From NCBI RefSeq assembly GCF_014109825.1, contig NZ_CP059576.1, positions 2,954,501-3,018,500 on the forward strand: DNA of 64,000 nucleotides. Reading direction: 5' to 3'. This document shows positions 45,917-55,496 of the stretch, piece after piece; within the stretch, counting starts at the first letter, position 1, and every line of letters starts with the position of its first letter. The stretch is from Legionella sp. PC997 (lineage in GTDB: Bacteria > Pseudomonadota > Gammaproteobacteria > Legionellales > Legionellaceae). The notes under the pieces were generated by a model. The model saw only the letters and a program-made list of their open reading frames with translations, was not told where the DNA came from and ran no database searches. Position numbers and translations under genes: made by a program.

Positions 45917-46140
45917 ACCATTCTCTCAATGAGTTATATTGTACCTAGATACCCATCCCAAAAGGATCTAAAAACCAGGACGGCTTATATACCTTATTTT
46001 TTTTGTCTTGACTAGTTTTTTTTAAAAAATAGCAATTCCACGAAGATTTTGAGAGTGACAAATTTTTTTGAAGATTTCAATACCTTGAATTTTTACAATA
46101 AAGAATCGATAATTTAATAAGTACAACACATTGATAACTT

Positions 46141-46719
46141 ATGACAGATTACGTCAAGAAGGCTTTAAGAGATACAATGAAACAAATACGCTCGAAGATA
46201 TCTGTTTCGTATCGCGCCACGGCTTCAACTCAAGTATGTACCCGCATTCGCTTGCTGGAACAATATCGCCAAGCAAAGCAAATAGCACTTTATTTTGCGA
46301 TAAACGGGGAAATTGAGTTAGATGAGCTATGGAAAAATGCTCTTTTACAAGGGAAAATTTGTTATTTCCCTGTTCTAAATGAGGATTTAACCCTCTCTTT
46401 TTTACCCGCCACAGCAGATACTCCTTTTCAGAAGAATCGCTATGGAATTCCGGAGCCGGATGTCAGCCCTGATTTGGCAATTCCCGTGGAGGAATTGGAG
46501 TTAGTTTTTGTTCCATTGGTGGCCTTTGATGTACGCTGTAATCGTATTGGGATGGGTGCTGGTTATTACGATCGAACTTTCAAAGGCAAAGAGAATTGTC
46601 CCTTGTTTGGCGTCGCCTACCAATTTCAACGAGTCGATGATTACCTTGAGCCTGAACCTTGGGATATTCAGCTTAACGCTGTCATAACCCAACGTGCTAT
46701 TTATTGGTATGGTGGCTGA
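46141..46719 (+). CDS. fthC: 5-formyltetrahydrofolate cyclo-ligase
   Basis: Converts 5-formyl-THF to 5,10-methenyl-THF using ATP. The 192-residue protein begins KKALRDTMKQIRSKIS, the basic family opening. It then has ALYFAINGEIELDEL, KNRYGIPEPD, FVPLVAFDVRCNRIGMGAGYYDR with the ATP-binding Gly-rich stretch, and a C-terminal WDIQLNAVITQRAI. It is the YgfA family. In many gammaproteobacteria 6S RNA lies just upstream of this gene, but the 224-nt spacer here does not look like one. It is convergent with the PII gene (7-nt gap). Confidence 0.92.
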   Translation: MTDYVKKALRDTMKQIRSKISVSYRATASTQVCTRIRLLEQYRQAKQIALYFAINGEIELDELWKNALLQGKICYFPVLNEDLTLSFLPATADTPFQKNRYGIPEPDVSPDLAIPVEELELVFVPLVAFDVRCNRIGMGAGYYDRTFKGKENCPLFGVAYQFQRVDDYLEPEPWDIQLNAVITQRAIYWYGG

Positions 46720-46726
46720 CTCTAGT

Positions 46727-47068
46727 TTAGGTTAGGGCATCTGCATTGATTTCCCCAGTACGTACTCGAACGACTTGTTGCAATTCATAAACAAAAATTT
46801 TGCCATCACCAATCTTACCCGTATATGCAGACTTACAAATTGCTTCAATTGCAGCTTCAACCATGTCGTCTGGTAGCGCTAGTTCAATTTTAATTTTAGG
46901 AAGGAAATCCACTACATATTCAGCCCCACGATACAATTCCGTATGCCCTTTTTGTCGGCCGAAACCACGTGTTTCCGAAATAGTTATTCCTGGTACACCA
47001 ATTTCCATTAATGCCTCATGAACATCATCTAATTTAAAAGGCTTAATAATTGCCATAATCATTTTCAT
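46727..47068 (-). CDS. PII nitrogen regulatory protein (GlnB/GlnK)
   Basis: A trimeric signal protein sensing 2-oxoglutarate and adenylate ratio, and uridylylated by GlnD. The 113-residue protein matches the family throughout. It begins MKMIMAIIKPFKLDDVHEAL, and the T-loop has Tyr51 (RGAEYVVDFLPK), the uridylylation site. The B-loop KIGDGKIFVYEL is intact and the C-loop has VRVRTGEINADAL. No amtB is adjacent, so GlnB or GlnK cannot be decided. It is divergent from ubiK. Confidence 0.94.
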   Translation of the reverse strand: MKMIMAIIKPFKLDDVHEALMEIGVPGITISETRGFGRQKGHTELYRGAEYVVDFLPKIKIELALPDDMVEAAIEAICKSAYTGKIGDGKIFVYELQQVVRVRTGEINADALT

Positions 47069-47130
47069 AATATATTCCGCTGTGTTTATACTTTTGTTAG
47101 ACTCTTTGCAAAACCAAACATGGAGTGATT

Positions 47131-47388
47131 ATGTTCGACCCCAAACAATTTGATGATTTAGCAAAAAAACTTTTTTCAGCTCTTCCCCCCAGTCTACAAA
47201 ACATTGAAAAAGACATCCAACAAAAATTTAAAGAAGTCCTTCAAGCTGCCTTTTCTCATATGGAACTTATTACCCGGGAAGAATTTGATGTACAAACCAA
47301 AGTTCTGGCACGAACTCGCGAAAAAGTAGAACATCTTCAAAAGCAAGTCGATATGTTACTGACTCAGCTTAATAAAGATCAAAAATAA
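47131..47388 (+). CDS. ubiK: ubiquinone biosynthesis accessory factor UbiK (BMFP family)
   Basis: A small coiled-coil protein (about 85 residues) that assists the aerobic ubiquinone-synthesis complex by binding lipid together with UbiJ. It begins MFDPKQFDDLAKKLFSALPP, continues with QNIEKDIQQKFKEVLQAAFS, and ends in a coiled coil (EEFDVQTKVLARTREKVEHLQKQ). GGAG lies five bases before the ATG at 47131; a GTG at 47125 is less likely. It precedes comM by 66 nt. Confidence 0.88.
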   Translation: MFDPKQFDDLAKKLFSALPPSLQNIEKDIQQKFKEVLQAAFSHMELITREEFDVQTKVLARTREKVEHLQKQVDMLLTQLNKDQK

Positions 47389-47454
47389 AAAAGAGCAGCT
47401 TAAGCGGCATAGGAAATTTGTCGCTTTATTAGTCCAACATCAAAGGAATAAGCA

Positions 47455-48966
47455 ATGAATCTTGCGTTTACTAAAACACGTAGTACCGTTGGGATATTGG
47501 CACAACCCGTGTCAGTAGAAGTTCATTTATCAAATGGATTGCCTGGATTTACAATAGTGGGGCTGGCCGAAACCGCAGTGAAAGAAAGTAAGGATCGAGT
47601 CCGCTCCGCGATTATTAATAGCCAGTTCGAATTCCCCTGCCGCAGAATCACAGTGAACTTGGGACCTGCTGACTTACCCAAAATTGGGAGTGGTTTTGAT
47701 TTACCCATCGCTCTTGGAATTCTTGCTGCATCAGATCAAATTCCTCAAAATCAATTGGCCGATCATGAATTTATCGCAGAACTTGCCTTAAGTGGAGAGC
47801 TTCGAGGGATTTCTGCTATTATTCCTGCGGTCTTAGCAGCACATAAAAGCCAAAGTTTACTTATTATTGCCAGTGCAAATGCTCATGAAGCGGCACTAAC
47901 CGGCTATCAAAACATCTATAGTGCTAATAATTTGCGCGAAGTGTGTAGCTACCTTTGTCAAGGAACTTCATTACACGCGTTACCACCCAAGCCGGAATCA
48001 TGCGTCAGACCATACACGATGGATTGGTCTGACATCAAAGGACAATTTCATGCAAAAAAAGCAATGGAAATTGCAGCATGTGGTGGTCACAGCATCTTGC
48101 TAAGTGGTGCTCCTGGAAGTGGTAAAACGATGTTAGCAAAACGGTTTAATACCTTATTACCTCCACTATCTGAAACACAGGCCTTAGAATGTGTGGTCAT
48201 CAATTCCATACGGGGTAAATTACCTGATTTTAGCCAATGGCGCTCACCTCCTTTTCGCGCCCCCCATCATACTGCGTCCCCTGCATCTCTAGTAGGTGGA
48301 GGAAACCCACCTAAGCCGGGAGAGATCTCTCTAGCACATCATGGGGTTTTGTTTCTTGATGAGTTACCTGAATTTAGCCGCCATGTTCTAGAAACTTTAA
48401 GACAACCGCTTGAGTCAGGAACCGTTTGCATTTCCAGAGCCGCTGCACAAATCGAATATCCCGCTCAATTTCAGTTCATCGCAGCAATGAATCCTTGTCC
48501 TTGCGGGCAATGGGGAAATCCACAAGCAAACTGTTTATGCAGTTCTGATCGTATTAAACGTTATCATGCAAAGATTTCAGCACCTTTATTAGATCGGATT
48601 GATATGCATATCACGGTCCAAGCATTAACTCAGGAAGAATTGGTTGCTCCGAATAATAATCCCCTAAAACAAAGTGAATTAATCCGAGAACAAGTTATCC
48701 AAGCACGAACTATACAGGTAGAACGACAAAATTGCCTCAATGCCTATTTAAGCGCTAATACTTGTGAAAAAATTTGTGCGTTAGGATCTGAAGAACAAGA
48801 TTTTTTACATCAATCGATGCTGCAATTCAAACTTTCTGCTCGAGGATATCATCGCTTATTGAAAGTTGCACGTACGATAGCCGACATGAATCAAAGCATC
48901 CTGGTTTCTAAAATCCATTTACAACAAGCATTATCCTTTAGACATGCCTTACGCACTCCTGTATAG
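47455..48966 (+). CDS. comM: ComM/YifB-family Mg-chelatase-like AAA+ helicase
   Basis: ComM is a hexameric branch-migration helicase that promotes integration of DNA taken up by natural transformation. The 503-residue protein has an N-terminal Lon-like domain (GLPGFTIVGLAETAVKESKDRVRSAI, GSGFDLPIALGIL), then a Mg-chelatase AAA+ domain with Walker A GAPGSGKT (218-225), PFRAPHHTASPASLVGGG, Walker B HHGVLFLDELPEF, and NPCPCGQWG with cysteines. The C-terminal domain ends LSARGYHRLLKVARTIADM. Legionella is naturally competent, which fits. A hairpin follows directly. Confidence 0.93.
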   Translation: MNLAFTKTRSTVGILAQPVSVEVHLSNGLPGFTIVGLAETAVKESKDRVRSAIINSQFEFPCRRITVNLGPADLPKIGSGFDLPIALGILAASDQIPQNQLADHEFIAELALSGELRGISAIIPAVLAAHKSQSLLIIASANAHEAALTGYQNIYSANNLREVCSYLCQGTSLHALPPKPESCVRPYTMDWSDIKGQFHAKKAMEIAACGGHSILLSGAPGSGKTMLAKRFNTLLPPLSETQALECVVINSIRGKLPDFSQWRSPPFRAPHHTASPASLVGGGNPPKPGEISLAHHGVLFLDELPEFSRHVLETLRQPLESGTVCISRAAAQIEYPAQFQFIAAMNPCPCGQWGNPQANCLCSSDRIKRYHAKISAPLLDRIDMHITVQALTQEELVAPNNNPLKQSELIREQVIQARTIQVERQNCLNAYLSANTCEKICALGSEEQDFLHQSMLQFKLSARGYHRLLKVARTIADMNQSILVSKIHLQQALSFRHALRTPV

Positions 48967-48985
48967 CCCCTTTTAGGGGGCTATA
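48962..48985 (+). terminator. comM terminator hairpin
   Basis: A perfect 9-bp stem (TATAGCCCC / GGGGCTATA) with a 6-nt loop overlaps the comM stop codon and is followed by GTTTCC. The stem is strong but the T-tract is short. Confidence 0.6.
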
Positions 48986-49082
48986 GTTTCCCAGCAACAT
49001 TTAGGCTGTGTGCATGCTCTTCGAAACTCCACTTGTGCACTCTAGCCTCATTCATTTTGAACCGGTCTAAGTGGGGTAAGTG

Positions 49083-50390
49083 CTATAAATTAAAAGCAAG
49101 GGTAAATGCGCGTAGAAGATAAAATAGCACTGGGATGAACAGCCCAAATATAAAAATGCCAGTTAGGATAGACAGGGAGTAATACTTCGTCCCATCAGAC
49201 TGAAGTTCATTATTGCCATAGATTTTTTTTCTTTGAGTTAAAAGATAAGTTAAAAGAAGTAGCCCATAAAAACAATAAGAAGCATAACTTATTCGAACTA
49301 GGTAATTGGACATGTCTTGGCTATTCATATTATCAATAGGCAAATTGATAAGGAAAAAACTTACCAGCCAAATAAACATTGTTTTGGTCGAATTATTTTG
49401 TTCCTCTAAGGCCGAAAACCAAGTAAGGATTAGGGGGAAAATCAATAAAGGAAAATAATAAGACCAACCTAAAGGACTCATAAGTAACATCATAGCCAAT
49501 GTCAAACAAAAAGGTTGATGATTTATTGGATCCTTTTCAGCGGGACCTAACTTTCTCCAGTACCACAGGAACAAAATTAAAAGCAACACTGCATACAATA
49601 TATTAATAGGTATTAAATAGGACTTATTAGGAATTATTTCACCTCCAAAAAAAAGACGATAAATAAAACCATAAATGGAAGCATTCCAACCATCCCCATA
49701 CCAAAATACGCCCGTCATCATTTTGAAATATTGTTGATAAAGCATTGGTCCTTTTAATACAGCAGGTAAAAACGAAGCCACTAAGAAAACTAGTAACATC
49801 GTCACAAAAACTCGCTTCCGGCCTTGTTTTAAAACGTAGAAAAATAACAGTGCGGGAAACAATTTAATTGCAATAATAATGCCCCATAATATACCTGCAA
49901 AATAATCGCGATGATTCCAATAAAAATAATAACCCAGCATGAGGAAAAACAATAAAATACCACCAAATTGCTGTGTTACAAAATTCATTAATGTCGGAAA
50001 AAATGCGAAATAAAGTAGATATAAATTGATATGATTTTTTTGAAAAAATTGAGAAGAGAAGGCATAATAAAACGCAATCCGTGTGCCAATTACTCCCAAA
50101 ACAAGAGAAAGACAAAACCATACAACTAATCCATTAAAGTAACTTAACTTCGCCAAAAAGCTAAAGCTCCACACAACAAATGGTGGATTTACATTGGCAG
50201 GTAACATCTTTAAGGAAGACATATACATTATAGAAAAATTTATATAAGGATTTTCTCCTTGTAATACTGCTTGACACGAATAATAAAGAGATGAGAAATC
50301 ACTTTTTTGATAACGCATAAAAATGAAGAAGGAGAGCAAACAATAGAAGCTCAACAGCAGGAGAATGCCTATTTTTTGGTAGCGACTCAT
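49083..50390 (-). CDS. multi-spanning membrane protein, GT87/DUF2029-type glycosyltransferase candidate
   Basis: An integral membrane protein of about 435 residues with roughly ten hydrophobic segments. The first loop has SDFSSLYYSCQAVLQGENPY, where the acidic residue and the GENPY stretch resemble the DUF2029/GT87 polyprenol-phosphate mannosyltransferases (GT-C fold). VNPPFVVW and AIKLFPALLFFY are also characteristic. The donor and acceptor are unknown. The frame opens at a GTG (50429), but the ATG at 50390 has AAGGA ten bases before it. It is followed by no clear partner gene. Confidence 0.7.
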   Translation of the reverse strand: MSRYQKIGILLLLSFYCLLSFFIFMRYQKSDFSSLYYSCQAVLQGENPYINFSIMYMSSLKMLPANVNPPFVVWSFSFLAKLSYFNGLVVWFCLSLVLGVIGTRIAFYYAFSSQFFQKNHINLYLLYFAFFPTLMNFVTQQFGGILLFFLMLGYYFYWNHRDYFAGILWGIIIAIKLFPALLFFYVLKQGRKRVFVTMLLVFLVASFLPAVLKGPMLYQQYFKMMTGVFWYGDGWNASIYGFIYRLFFGGEIIPNKSYLIPINILYAVLLLILFLWYWRKLGPAEKDPINHQPFCLTLAMMLLMSPLGWSYYFPLLIFPLILTWFSALEEQNNSTKTMFIWLVSFFLINLPIDNMNSQDMSNYLVRISYASYCFYGLLLLTYLLTQRKKIYGNNELQSDGTKYYSLSILTGIFIFGLFIPVLFYLLRAFTLAFNL

Positions 50391-50452
50391 CCAATATATT
50401 TCCTTGAATTTTTTCTTATTAAATAGCACGTCCTCTGTGACTTATCAAAATA

Positions 50453-51355
50453 CTACCTTTGATTACATAAGGCATCAAAAATTGCCATCCGTACGAAAAC
50501 CCCATTAGCAACTTGATTTAATATAAAAGAGTTCGGCCCATCGGCCACATCACTGTCTATTTCAACACCACGATTTATAGGTCCCGGGTGCATCACCATT
50601 ACATCCGGACGAGTATATGCTAGACTTCCCTTGGTTAACGCAAAATCACGTCGATAAGAATCCAGATCCAAATGATCTGACTCCAATAAACGCTCGCGTT
50701 GAACCCGCAAACAAATCACGACATCAGCATTAGTTAATCCATCGCGTAGATCGTGAGTAACCCGCCCATAATGCAAGCTCTTTGGCTGCCATAGTTCCGG
50801 CGCAACGAAAACAAGCTCACCTACACCCAGTTGTGCACAAATCCATTGAAAGGAATTCGCTACACGTGAGTGTCTAATATTTCCCAAAATAGCTATTTTT
50901 AATTGATCCAACCGTGGTTTTTGTTCAAGGATCGTCATCATATCCAGCAAAGCCTGACTTGGATGAGCATGGGTACCATCCCCAGCGTTTATTATATGGA
51001 CACTATTTCCAATTTGATTTACTAAACTTTGTTGTAAACCCTCTTGTGAATGACGAATTACAAAATACTGAATTCCCATTGCAGCCAAGGTACGGATTGT
51101 ATCTTCAATAATCTCTCCCTTAGTTTCAGAAGAGCTTTGTAAGTCTAAATTAATTACTGGCATCGATAAACGCTGGGCAGCCAATTCAAAACTCACCCGA
51201 GTGCGAGTACTGTTTTCATAAAACAAATTCGCAACCGTATGTTGTGCATAGGAAGGATATTGGGATGAGTTATGATTTTTAAAATAAACCGCGCGTTGGA
51301 GTAAAGACTCAATCTGTTGTCGTGATAATTGACTAATTTCTAAAAAATGATTCAT
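50453..51355 (-). CDS. pyrB: aspartate carbamoyltransferase catalytic chain
   Basis: Joins carbamoyl phosphate and aspartate in pyrimidine synthesis. The 300-residue protein has the carbamoyl-phosphate motif NSTRTRVSFELAAQRL (about 49-64), SSSETKGE, NAGDGTHAHPSQALLDM, GNIRHSRVANSF and MHPGPINRGVEI, all standard. No pyrI, pyrC-like dihydroorotase or pyrR is adjacent. It follows yqgE-ruvX, the same neighbourhood as in Pseudomonas (algH-ruvX-pyrR-pyrB). AAGGG precedes the ATG. Confidence 0.96.
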   Translation of the reverse strand: MNHFLEISQLSRQQIESLLQRAVYFKNHNSSQYPSYAQHTVANLFYENSTRTRVSFELAAQRLSMPVINLDLQSSSETKGEIIEDTIRTLAAMGIQYFVIRHSQEGLQQSLVNQIGNSVHIINAGDGTHAHPSQALLDMMTILEQKPRLDQLKIAILGNIRHSRVANSFQWICAQLGVGELVFVAPELWQPKSLHYGRVTHDLRDGLTNADVVICLRVQRERLLESDHLDLDSYRRDFALTKGSLAYTRPDVMVMHPGPINRGVEIDSDVADGPNSFILNQVANGVFVRMAIFDALCNQR

Positions 51356-51479
51356 AAAACCCTTATCTTTTTAACTTAACTCCCAGGGTCTAGGGTCTTC
51401 CTCATTTCGCAAGATGGAACTCAACGCTCTGATTTTAAACACCTTATCAGATAAGCCAAGATAGGAGAAAGGAACAGCC

Positions 51480-51899
51480 CTATTCAGGATGTTGTAACCA
51501 TTGCTCAAGTATAACACAAGCCGCTATACTATCTACCTCAGATTGTTTGATTTTACGATATCCACCCTGTGCAAATAATTGCTCCCTGGCTTCCACCGTA
51601 GAGAGTCGTTCATCAACTAAATGAACCGGCAAAGAAAATCGCTTGCGCAATTCTTTGGCGAATCGACGTGCGGCAGATGTTGTATATAATTCACTGCCAT
51701 CAATACACGTGGGAATCCCAACAATTAATCCTTGAGGTGACCATTCCGTAATCAATTTGGCGACTGCACTCCAATCAGGAACACCTATACGAGCGTTAAG
51801 CGTTGAAAGAGGAGAAGCACTACACGTGAGCTGTTGTCCTACTGCAACACCAATGCGTTTATAACCAAAATCAAAACCTATGAAAACAGGACTAGGCAT
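51480..51899 (-). CDS. ruvX: RuvX/YqgF family, pre-16S rRNA nuclease
   Basis: An RNase H-fold nuclease that matures the 5' end of 16S rRNA; also described as a putative Holliday junction resolvase. The 139-residue protein has FIGFDFGYKRIGVAVGQ with the catalytic Asp, GLIVGIPTCIDGSE, LVDERLSTVEAREQL with Asp-Glu, and VDSIAACVILEQWL with the last Asp. It overlaps the end of yqgE by 8 nt, so the two are translationally coupled. Confidence 0.93.
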   Translation of the reverse strand: MPSPVFIGFDFGYKRIGVAVGQQLTCSASPLSTLNARIGVPDWSAVAKLITEWSPQGLIVGIPTCIDGSELYTTSAARRFAKELRKRFSLPVHLVDERLSTVEAREQLFAQGGYRKIKQSEVDSIAACVILEQWLQHPE

Positions 51900-52455
51900 G
51901 GCCGATATATGAACTCAGTTGACTCATTTTGACCCCTAAAGTGGATCCCGCATACTCCCAACGATCTTCGAAGGGCACCTCATACAGAATTTCGGAGCGG
52001 TAGGGGCAAACTAACCATGTATTCTCAAGAATCTCTTTTTCTAGTTGATGCTCTACCCAGCCAGCATAACCTAAAGTTATTAAAACATCTTTAGGTCCTT
52101 TGTCCTCTGCAATGGCGCGAATAATATCATTAGATGTGGTTACCGTCACCTCATCTTGCAAAAACAAACTAGAACGCCAACCACCCAATTGTTTATGAAT
52201 AACGAATCCTCTCTCTGGTTGTACTGGTCCGCCAAACATTAAGGGTAAATGGCTTTGCTCCATACGGACCGGTTCAATATGTAATTGTTCAAAAACAATA
52301 GACAACGGAAATTGCATTGGACGATTTATAATCAAGCCTACCGAGCCTTGTTCATGGTGTTCACAAACATAAATAACAGTTCGTTCAAAATTAGGATCAT
52401 TGAGGGAAGGCATCGCGATCAGCAAGTGATTAGCCAAGGAGCTTATAATTGCCAT
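51892..52455 (-). CDS. YqgE/AlgH family protein (UPF0301)
   Basis: A conserved cytosolic protein of 187 residues. It begins with SLANHLLIAMPSLNDPNFERTVIYVCEHHEQGSVGLIINRP, the family signature, and has LMFGGPVQPERGFVIHK and ITLGYAGWVEHQLEKEI. Its biochemical role is not established. It was first noted as AlgH in Pseudomonas. GGAGGG precedes the ATG, a strong ribosome site. The gene order yqgE-ruvX-pyrB is conserved in gammaproteobacteria. Confidence 0.92.
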   Translation of the reverse strand: MAIISSLANHLLIAMPSLNDPNFERTVIYVCEHHEQGSVGLIINRPMQFPLSIVFEQLHIEPVRMEQSHLPLMFGGPVQPERGFVIHKQLGGWRSSLFLQDEVTVTTSNDIIRAIAEDKGPKDVLITLGYAGWVEHQLEKEILENTWLVCPYRSEILYEVPFEDRWEYAGSTLGVKMSQLSSYIGHA

Positions 52456-52534
52456 GAGCCCTCCATAAAGGTCGGTTTATTTAGCTGCTTCTATTTATAA
52501 TTATACACCAGTTGTTCGTTTTTTATTCAATTAT

Positions 52535-53275
52535 TTAAAGATTATCCGCGACTGAAACTTTTACATAAAGTGTTGCATGTTGAGAAAATGGCCTTCCTGC
52601 TGTATATGAAACCGAAGAGGAATCCGTATCCTTTGTTCCTTCTGGGCTTCCCAAAGAAACCCACTTATTGAGTGGTACCATCAATGTTGTATCTATATTT
52701 TGATCATCAAATTGTTGTCCCCCAGCCGGATTTTGTTGTTCACGCACCCGGCGTAGCTTCAATTCGACCTGTGATCCTCGCATAATGGGCTGTACTAATA
52801 AACCATTTTTGATTTGATGTTGTTGATACTCGATTCCTGTGAAAAAACCCGCCCCTACAGCAGTAACGATGGGTACTTCTTGATCGGTAGATACGAAAGC
52901 TGATTCTCCATTCATAACTTTAACCGATTGGGTCCGCTTCACTTCAGCAGGAGATTTCGTACTATAGGTTACCGAATTTTCATTTTGTGCACTAAGCCAA
53001 TTTGGGTCACCTTGATAAATAGAAATATTAAATGTTACTGGAGGTACATCGATTTGATGTAATATCGTTCTAATTTGGGTTAATGTTTGCGGAGAAACCT
53101 GAACAACTAAGGTTTGATCAGAACCACTTATTTTTTCTCCAGTTTGCAGCATAGGTTGCACTAACTGAATAACTTTTTGGGCAGGAACATAATGCAATTC
53201 AATTACCTTAGTAATTGTTTCGGAACATACGCTATGTGCTAACAACAATAATCCTATTAGCCAAAATCGCTTCAT
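52535..53275 (-). CDS. exported protein with secretin short (N-domain) region
   Basis: A 246-residue protein with a signal peptide (about 1-18, MKRFWLIGLLLLAHSVCS). The mature start VIELHYVPAQKVIQLVQPML is a secretin N-type domain, with a second matching stretch LTQIRTILHQIDVPP. The remainder is beta-rich and repeats KVMNGESAFVSTDQEVPI and NGLLVQPIMRGSQVELKLR, the latter similar to the beginning of a secretin core. It is far too short for a full secretin channel. AGGAG precedes the ATG. Its role is unknown; it could be a pilotin-like or orphan secretin-related periplasmic protein. Confidence 0.65.
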   Translation of the reverse strand: MKRFWLIGLLLLAHSVCSETITKVIELHYVPAQKVIQLVQPMLQTGEKISGSDQTLVVQVSPQTLTQIRTILHQIDVPPVTFNISIYQGDPNWLSAQNENSVTYSTKSPAEVKRTQSVKVMNGESAFVSTDQEVPIVTAVGAGFFTGIEYQQHQIKNGLLVQPIMRGSQVELKLRRVREQQNPAGGQQFDDQNIDTTLMVPLNKWVSLGSPEGTKDTDSSSVSYTAGRPFSQHATLYVKVSVADNL

Positions 53276-53526
53276 CCTGAGCTCCTTGTCCCGTTCCTAT
53301 TTATCTCATCGATTTTCTTAAAAAAAAAGTATTGTGGTAAACCCTAGTATTTTCAATTGTAGACCAATATAAAAAATCATTGCAGCAAATTGAAAATATT
53401 TTTATTTTTTTATTTAAAAAAAACAAAGAATAAACCGAAAAATTTGGTGAACTGCAATTCAATTGTTTTGTTCCTGAAAAAGTTTGGGTATACTTCTCAA
53501 AAATTTGCCTAAGAGATGCGAATATC

Positions 53527-54198
53527 ATGGGTAGCATATTTAATATGTTTGGTCCTTCACCAATTAGACCGATAGAACAACACATGCGAAAAGTGCACCA
53601 ATGTGCCAAACAGCTCTACCCATTTTTTGAAGCCGTCCTTAAAAAAGACTGGACGACCGCGAATAGAATAAAAGAAAAAATAATTTCTCTTGAAAAAGAA
53701 GCTGATTTAATCAAACGGGATCTACGTCTTCATTTGCCTACTGGACTATTCCTTCCTGTTTCTCGTACTGATCTGCTTGAGTTGCTTAGTGCTCAAGATT
53801 TCATAGCGAATAAGACGGAAGATATTGCAATACTCATCATTAGTAGACAAATGACTATCCCAGCAGCAATAGTTCCCATTTTTATGCCTTTTTTAAGTCG
53901 TTGTCTTGATGCATCAAAGCAGGCTTGTAAAGCAATTAATGAATTAGATGAATTACTAGAGACTGGTTTCAGGGGCTCAGAAGTAAAGATCGTTGAGGAA
54001 ATGATCTTAACTCTTTATGAGATTGAACATGACAGTGATGAACGTCTAGCAGATATTCGACATCGTATTTTTGAAATCGAAAAAGATTTATCTGCAATTG
54101 ATGCGATTTTTCTCTACAAATTGGTCCAATGGATTGATGATTTAGCCGATGGCGCTCAACATGTGGGCAGTCGTCTTCAAATTCTAATCGCGCGGTAG
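53527..54198 (+). CDS. DUF47/PhoU-like protein paired with Pit transporter
   Basis: A helical, PhoU-fold cytosolic protein of 223 residues (the TIGR00153 type). It opens MGSIFNMFGPSPIRPIEQHM and has EKEADLIKRDLRLHLPTGLFLPVSRTDLLELL and IADKTED-like NKTEDIAI, the metal-binding features of the family. It lies 9 nt before the pit gene. This two-gene pair is common, and the DUF47 protein is thought to modulate phosphate transport through the adjacent permease. Confidence 0.88.
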   Translation: MGSIFNMFGPSPIRPIEQHMRKVHQCAKQLYPFFEAVLKKDWTTANRIKEKIISLEKEADLIKRDLRLHLPTGLFLPVSRTDLLELLSAQDFIANKTEDIAILIISRQMTIPAAIVPIFMPFLSRCLDASKQACKAINELDELLETGFRGSEVKIVEEMILTLYEIEHDSDERLADIRHRIFEIEKDLSAIDAIFLYKLVQWIDDLADGAQHVGSRLQILIAR

Positions 54199-54207
54199 TC
54201 AAGTTCT

Positions 54208-55461
54208 ATGGATTATTCAATTATATATCTTCTTGTAGCAGTCATTTTGTGTTTTTTGATGACTTGGGGTGTCGGTGCCAATGATTTAGCCAATGTCATG
54301 AGCACTACCATGGGCTCAAAAGCCGTTACCGTCAAGCAAGCAATGCTAATCGCCATAATTTTTGAATTTGCTGGTGCATTTTTAGGTGGAACTGGTGTTA
54401 CCGAGACAATGCGTGATGGAATTATTAACTCCAGCGAACTTTCTGGACAGCCCTTGATCCTTATAGAAGGAATGTTGGGTGTTTTATTAGCTTGTACTAT
54501 CTGGATGAATCTCGCGAGCTATCTTGGAGTTCCTGTTTCTATTACTAATGCCTTAGTGGGTTCCATGGTAGGTTTTGGCACGATAGTGCTAGGACCCCAA
54601 GCAATTCATTGGAATCAAGTAAGTCGTATTGCCATAAGTTGGATTACCTCCCCGATGATTTCAGGAATCACTGCATTTATATTATTTACGAGTATTCAAC
54701 AAACTATTTTTGTTAAAAGTAACCCACTAACCAAAGCTAAATTATATATTCCTATTTATCTGTTCCTCATTGGCTCTATTTTGTCATTTATTACCGTATT
54801 TAAAGGGCTGAATCATTTTCATATTCATCTGAATTTCAAGCAAAATTTAGCGGTTACTTTAGCAACGAGTATTATTATCACAATTATTGGAATGATAATT
54901 ATTAAACGCATTCCGGAGCACCCAAGAATAAGACGTAGAGAACGATTTATCCAAGTAGAAAAATATTTTGCTGTACTTATGGCGATGACTGCTTGTGCGA
55001 TGGCTTTTGCACATGGATCCAATGACGTAGCCTTAGCAGTGGGCCCCCTTTCCATCATTTACAGCTTGATCATGAGTTCACATCAAGTTTTTAATGCCAA
55101 TAATTACCCCGCATGGATTATCTTATTAGGTTGTGTGGGTGTAGTTACAGGCCTGCTTATGTACGGTAGAAAAGTCATTGAAACCGTAGGTAGCGCAATC
55201 ACCGCTTTGACACCTAGTCGCGCCTTTGCAGCAACGCTTTCAGCCGCAACTACTGTAGTAGTAGCAACAAGTACAGGTATTCCCGTTTCCGCAACACAAA
55301 CATTAGTAGGCGCTGTTCTTGGAGTGGGTTTGGCACGAGGTATCGGTGCGTTGAATCTGATTGTAATCCGTAACATCTTTATGTCATGGGTTTTAACATT
55401 ACCTGCCGCATCTATTTTGACGATTCTAGCATACAAAGCATTACATTTCTTTTTGGGCTAA
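54208..55461 (+). CDS. inorganic phosphate transporter, Pit family
   Basis: A low-affinity phosphate symporter of the inner membrane, 417 residues with about ten hydrophobic segments. It has the two PiT signatures: GANDLANVMSTTMGSKAVT near the N-terminus and AFAHGSNDVALAVGPLS in the second half, plus GIPVSATQTLVGAVLGVGLARG. The long central loop IPEHPRIRRRERFIQ is cytosolic. It is coupled to the DUF47 gene upstream. The 227-nt spacer after it contains an imperfect hairpin. Confidence 0.93.
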   Translation: MDYSIIYLLVAVILCFLMTWGVGANDLANVMSTTMGSKAVTVKQAMLIAIIFEFAGAFLGGTGVTETMRDGIINSSELSGQPLILIEGMLGVLLACTIWMNLASYLGVPVSITNALVGSMVGFGTIVLGPQAIHWNQVSRIAISWITSPMISGITAFILFTSIQQTIFVKSNPLTKAKLYIPIYLFLIGSILSFITVFKGLNHFHIHLNFKQNLAVTLATSIIITIIGMIIIKRIPEHPRIRRRERFIQVEKYFAVLMAMTACAMAFAHGSNDVALAVGPLSIIYSLIMSSHQVFNANNYPAWIILLGCVGVVTGLLMYGRKVIETVGSAITALTPSRAFAATLSAATTVVVATSTGIPVSATQTLVGAVLGVGLARGIGALNLIVIRNIFMSWVLTLPAASILTILAYKALHFFLG

Positions 55462-55496
55462 TAAGTGTGTGTAGGCCGGGTGTAGCAACGCAAAAT

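Noticed and set aside
45917..46140. Possible 6S RNA (ssrS) upstream of the 5-formyl-THF cyclo-ligase gene
   Set aside because: The position is right by synteny, but the spacer is very AT-rich and shows no long double-stranded arms or closing GC stem expected of 6S RNA.
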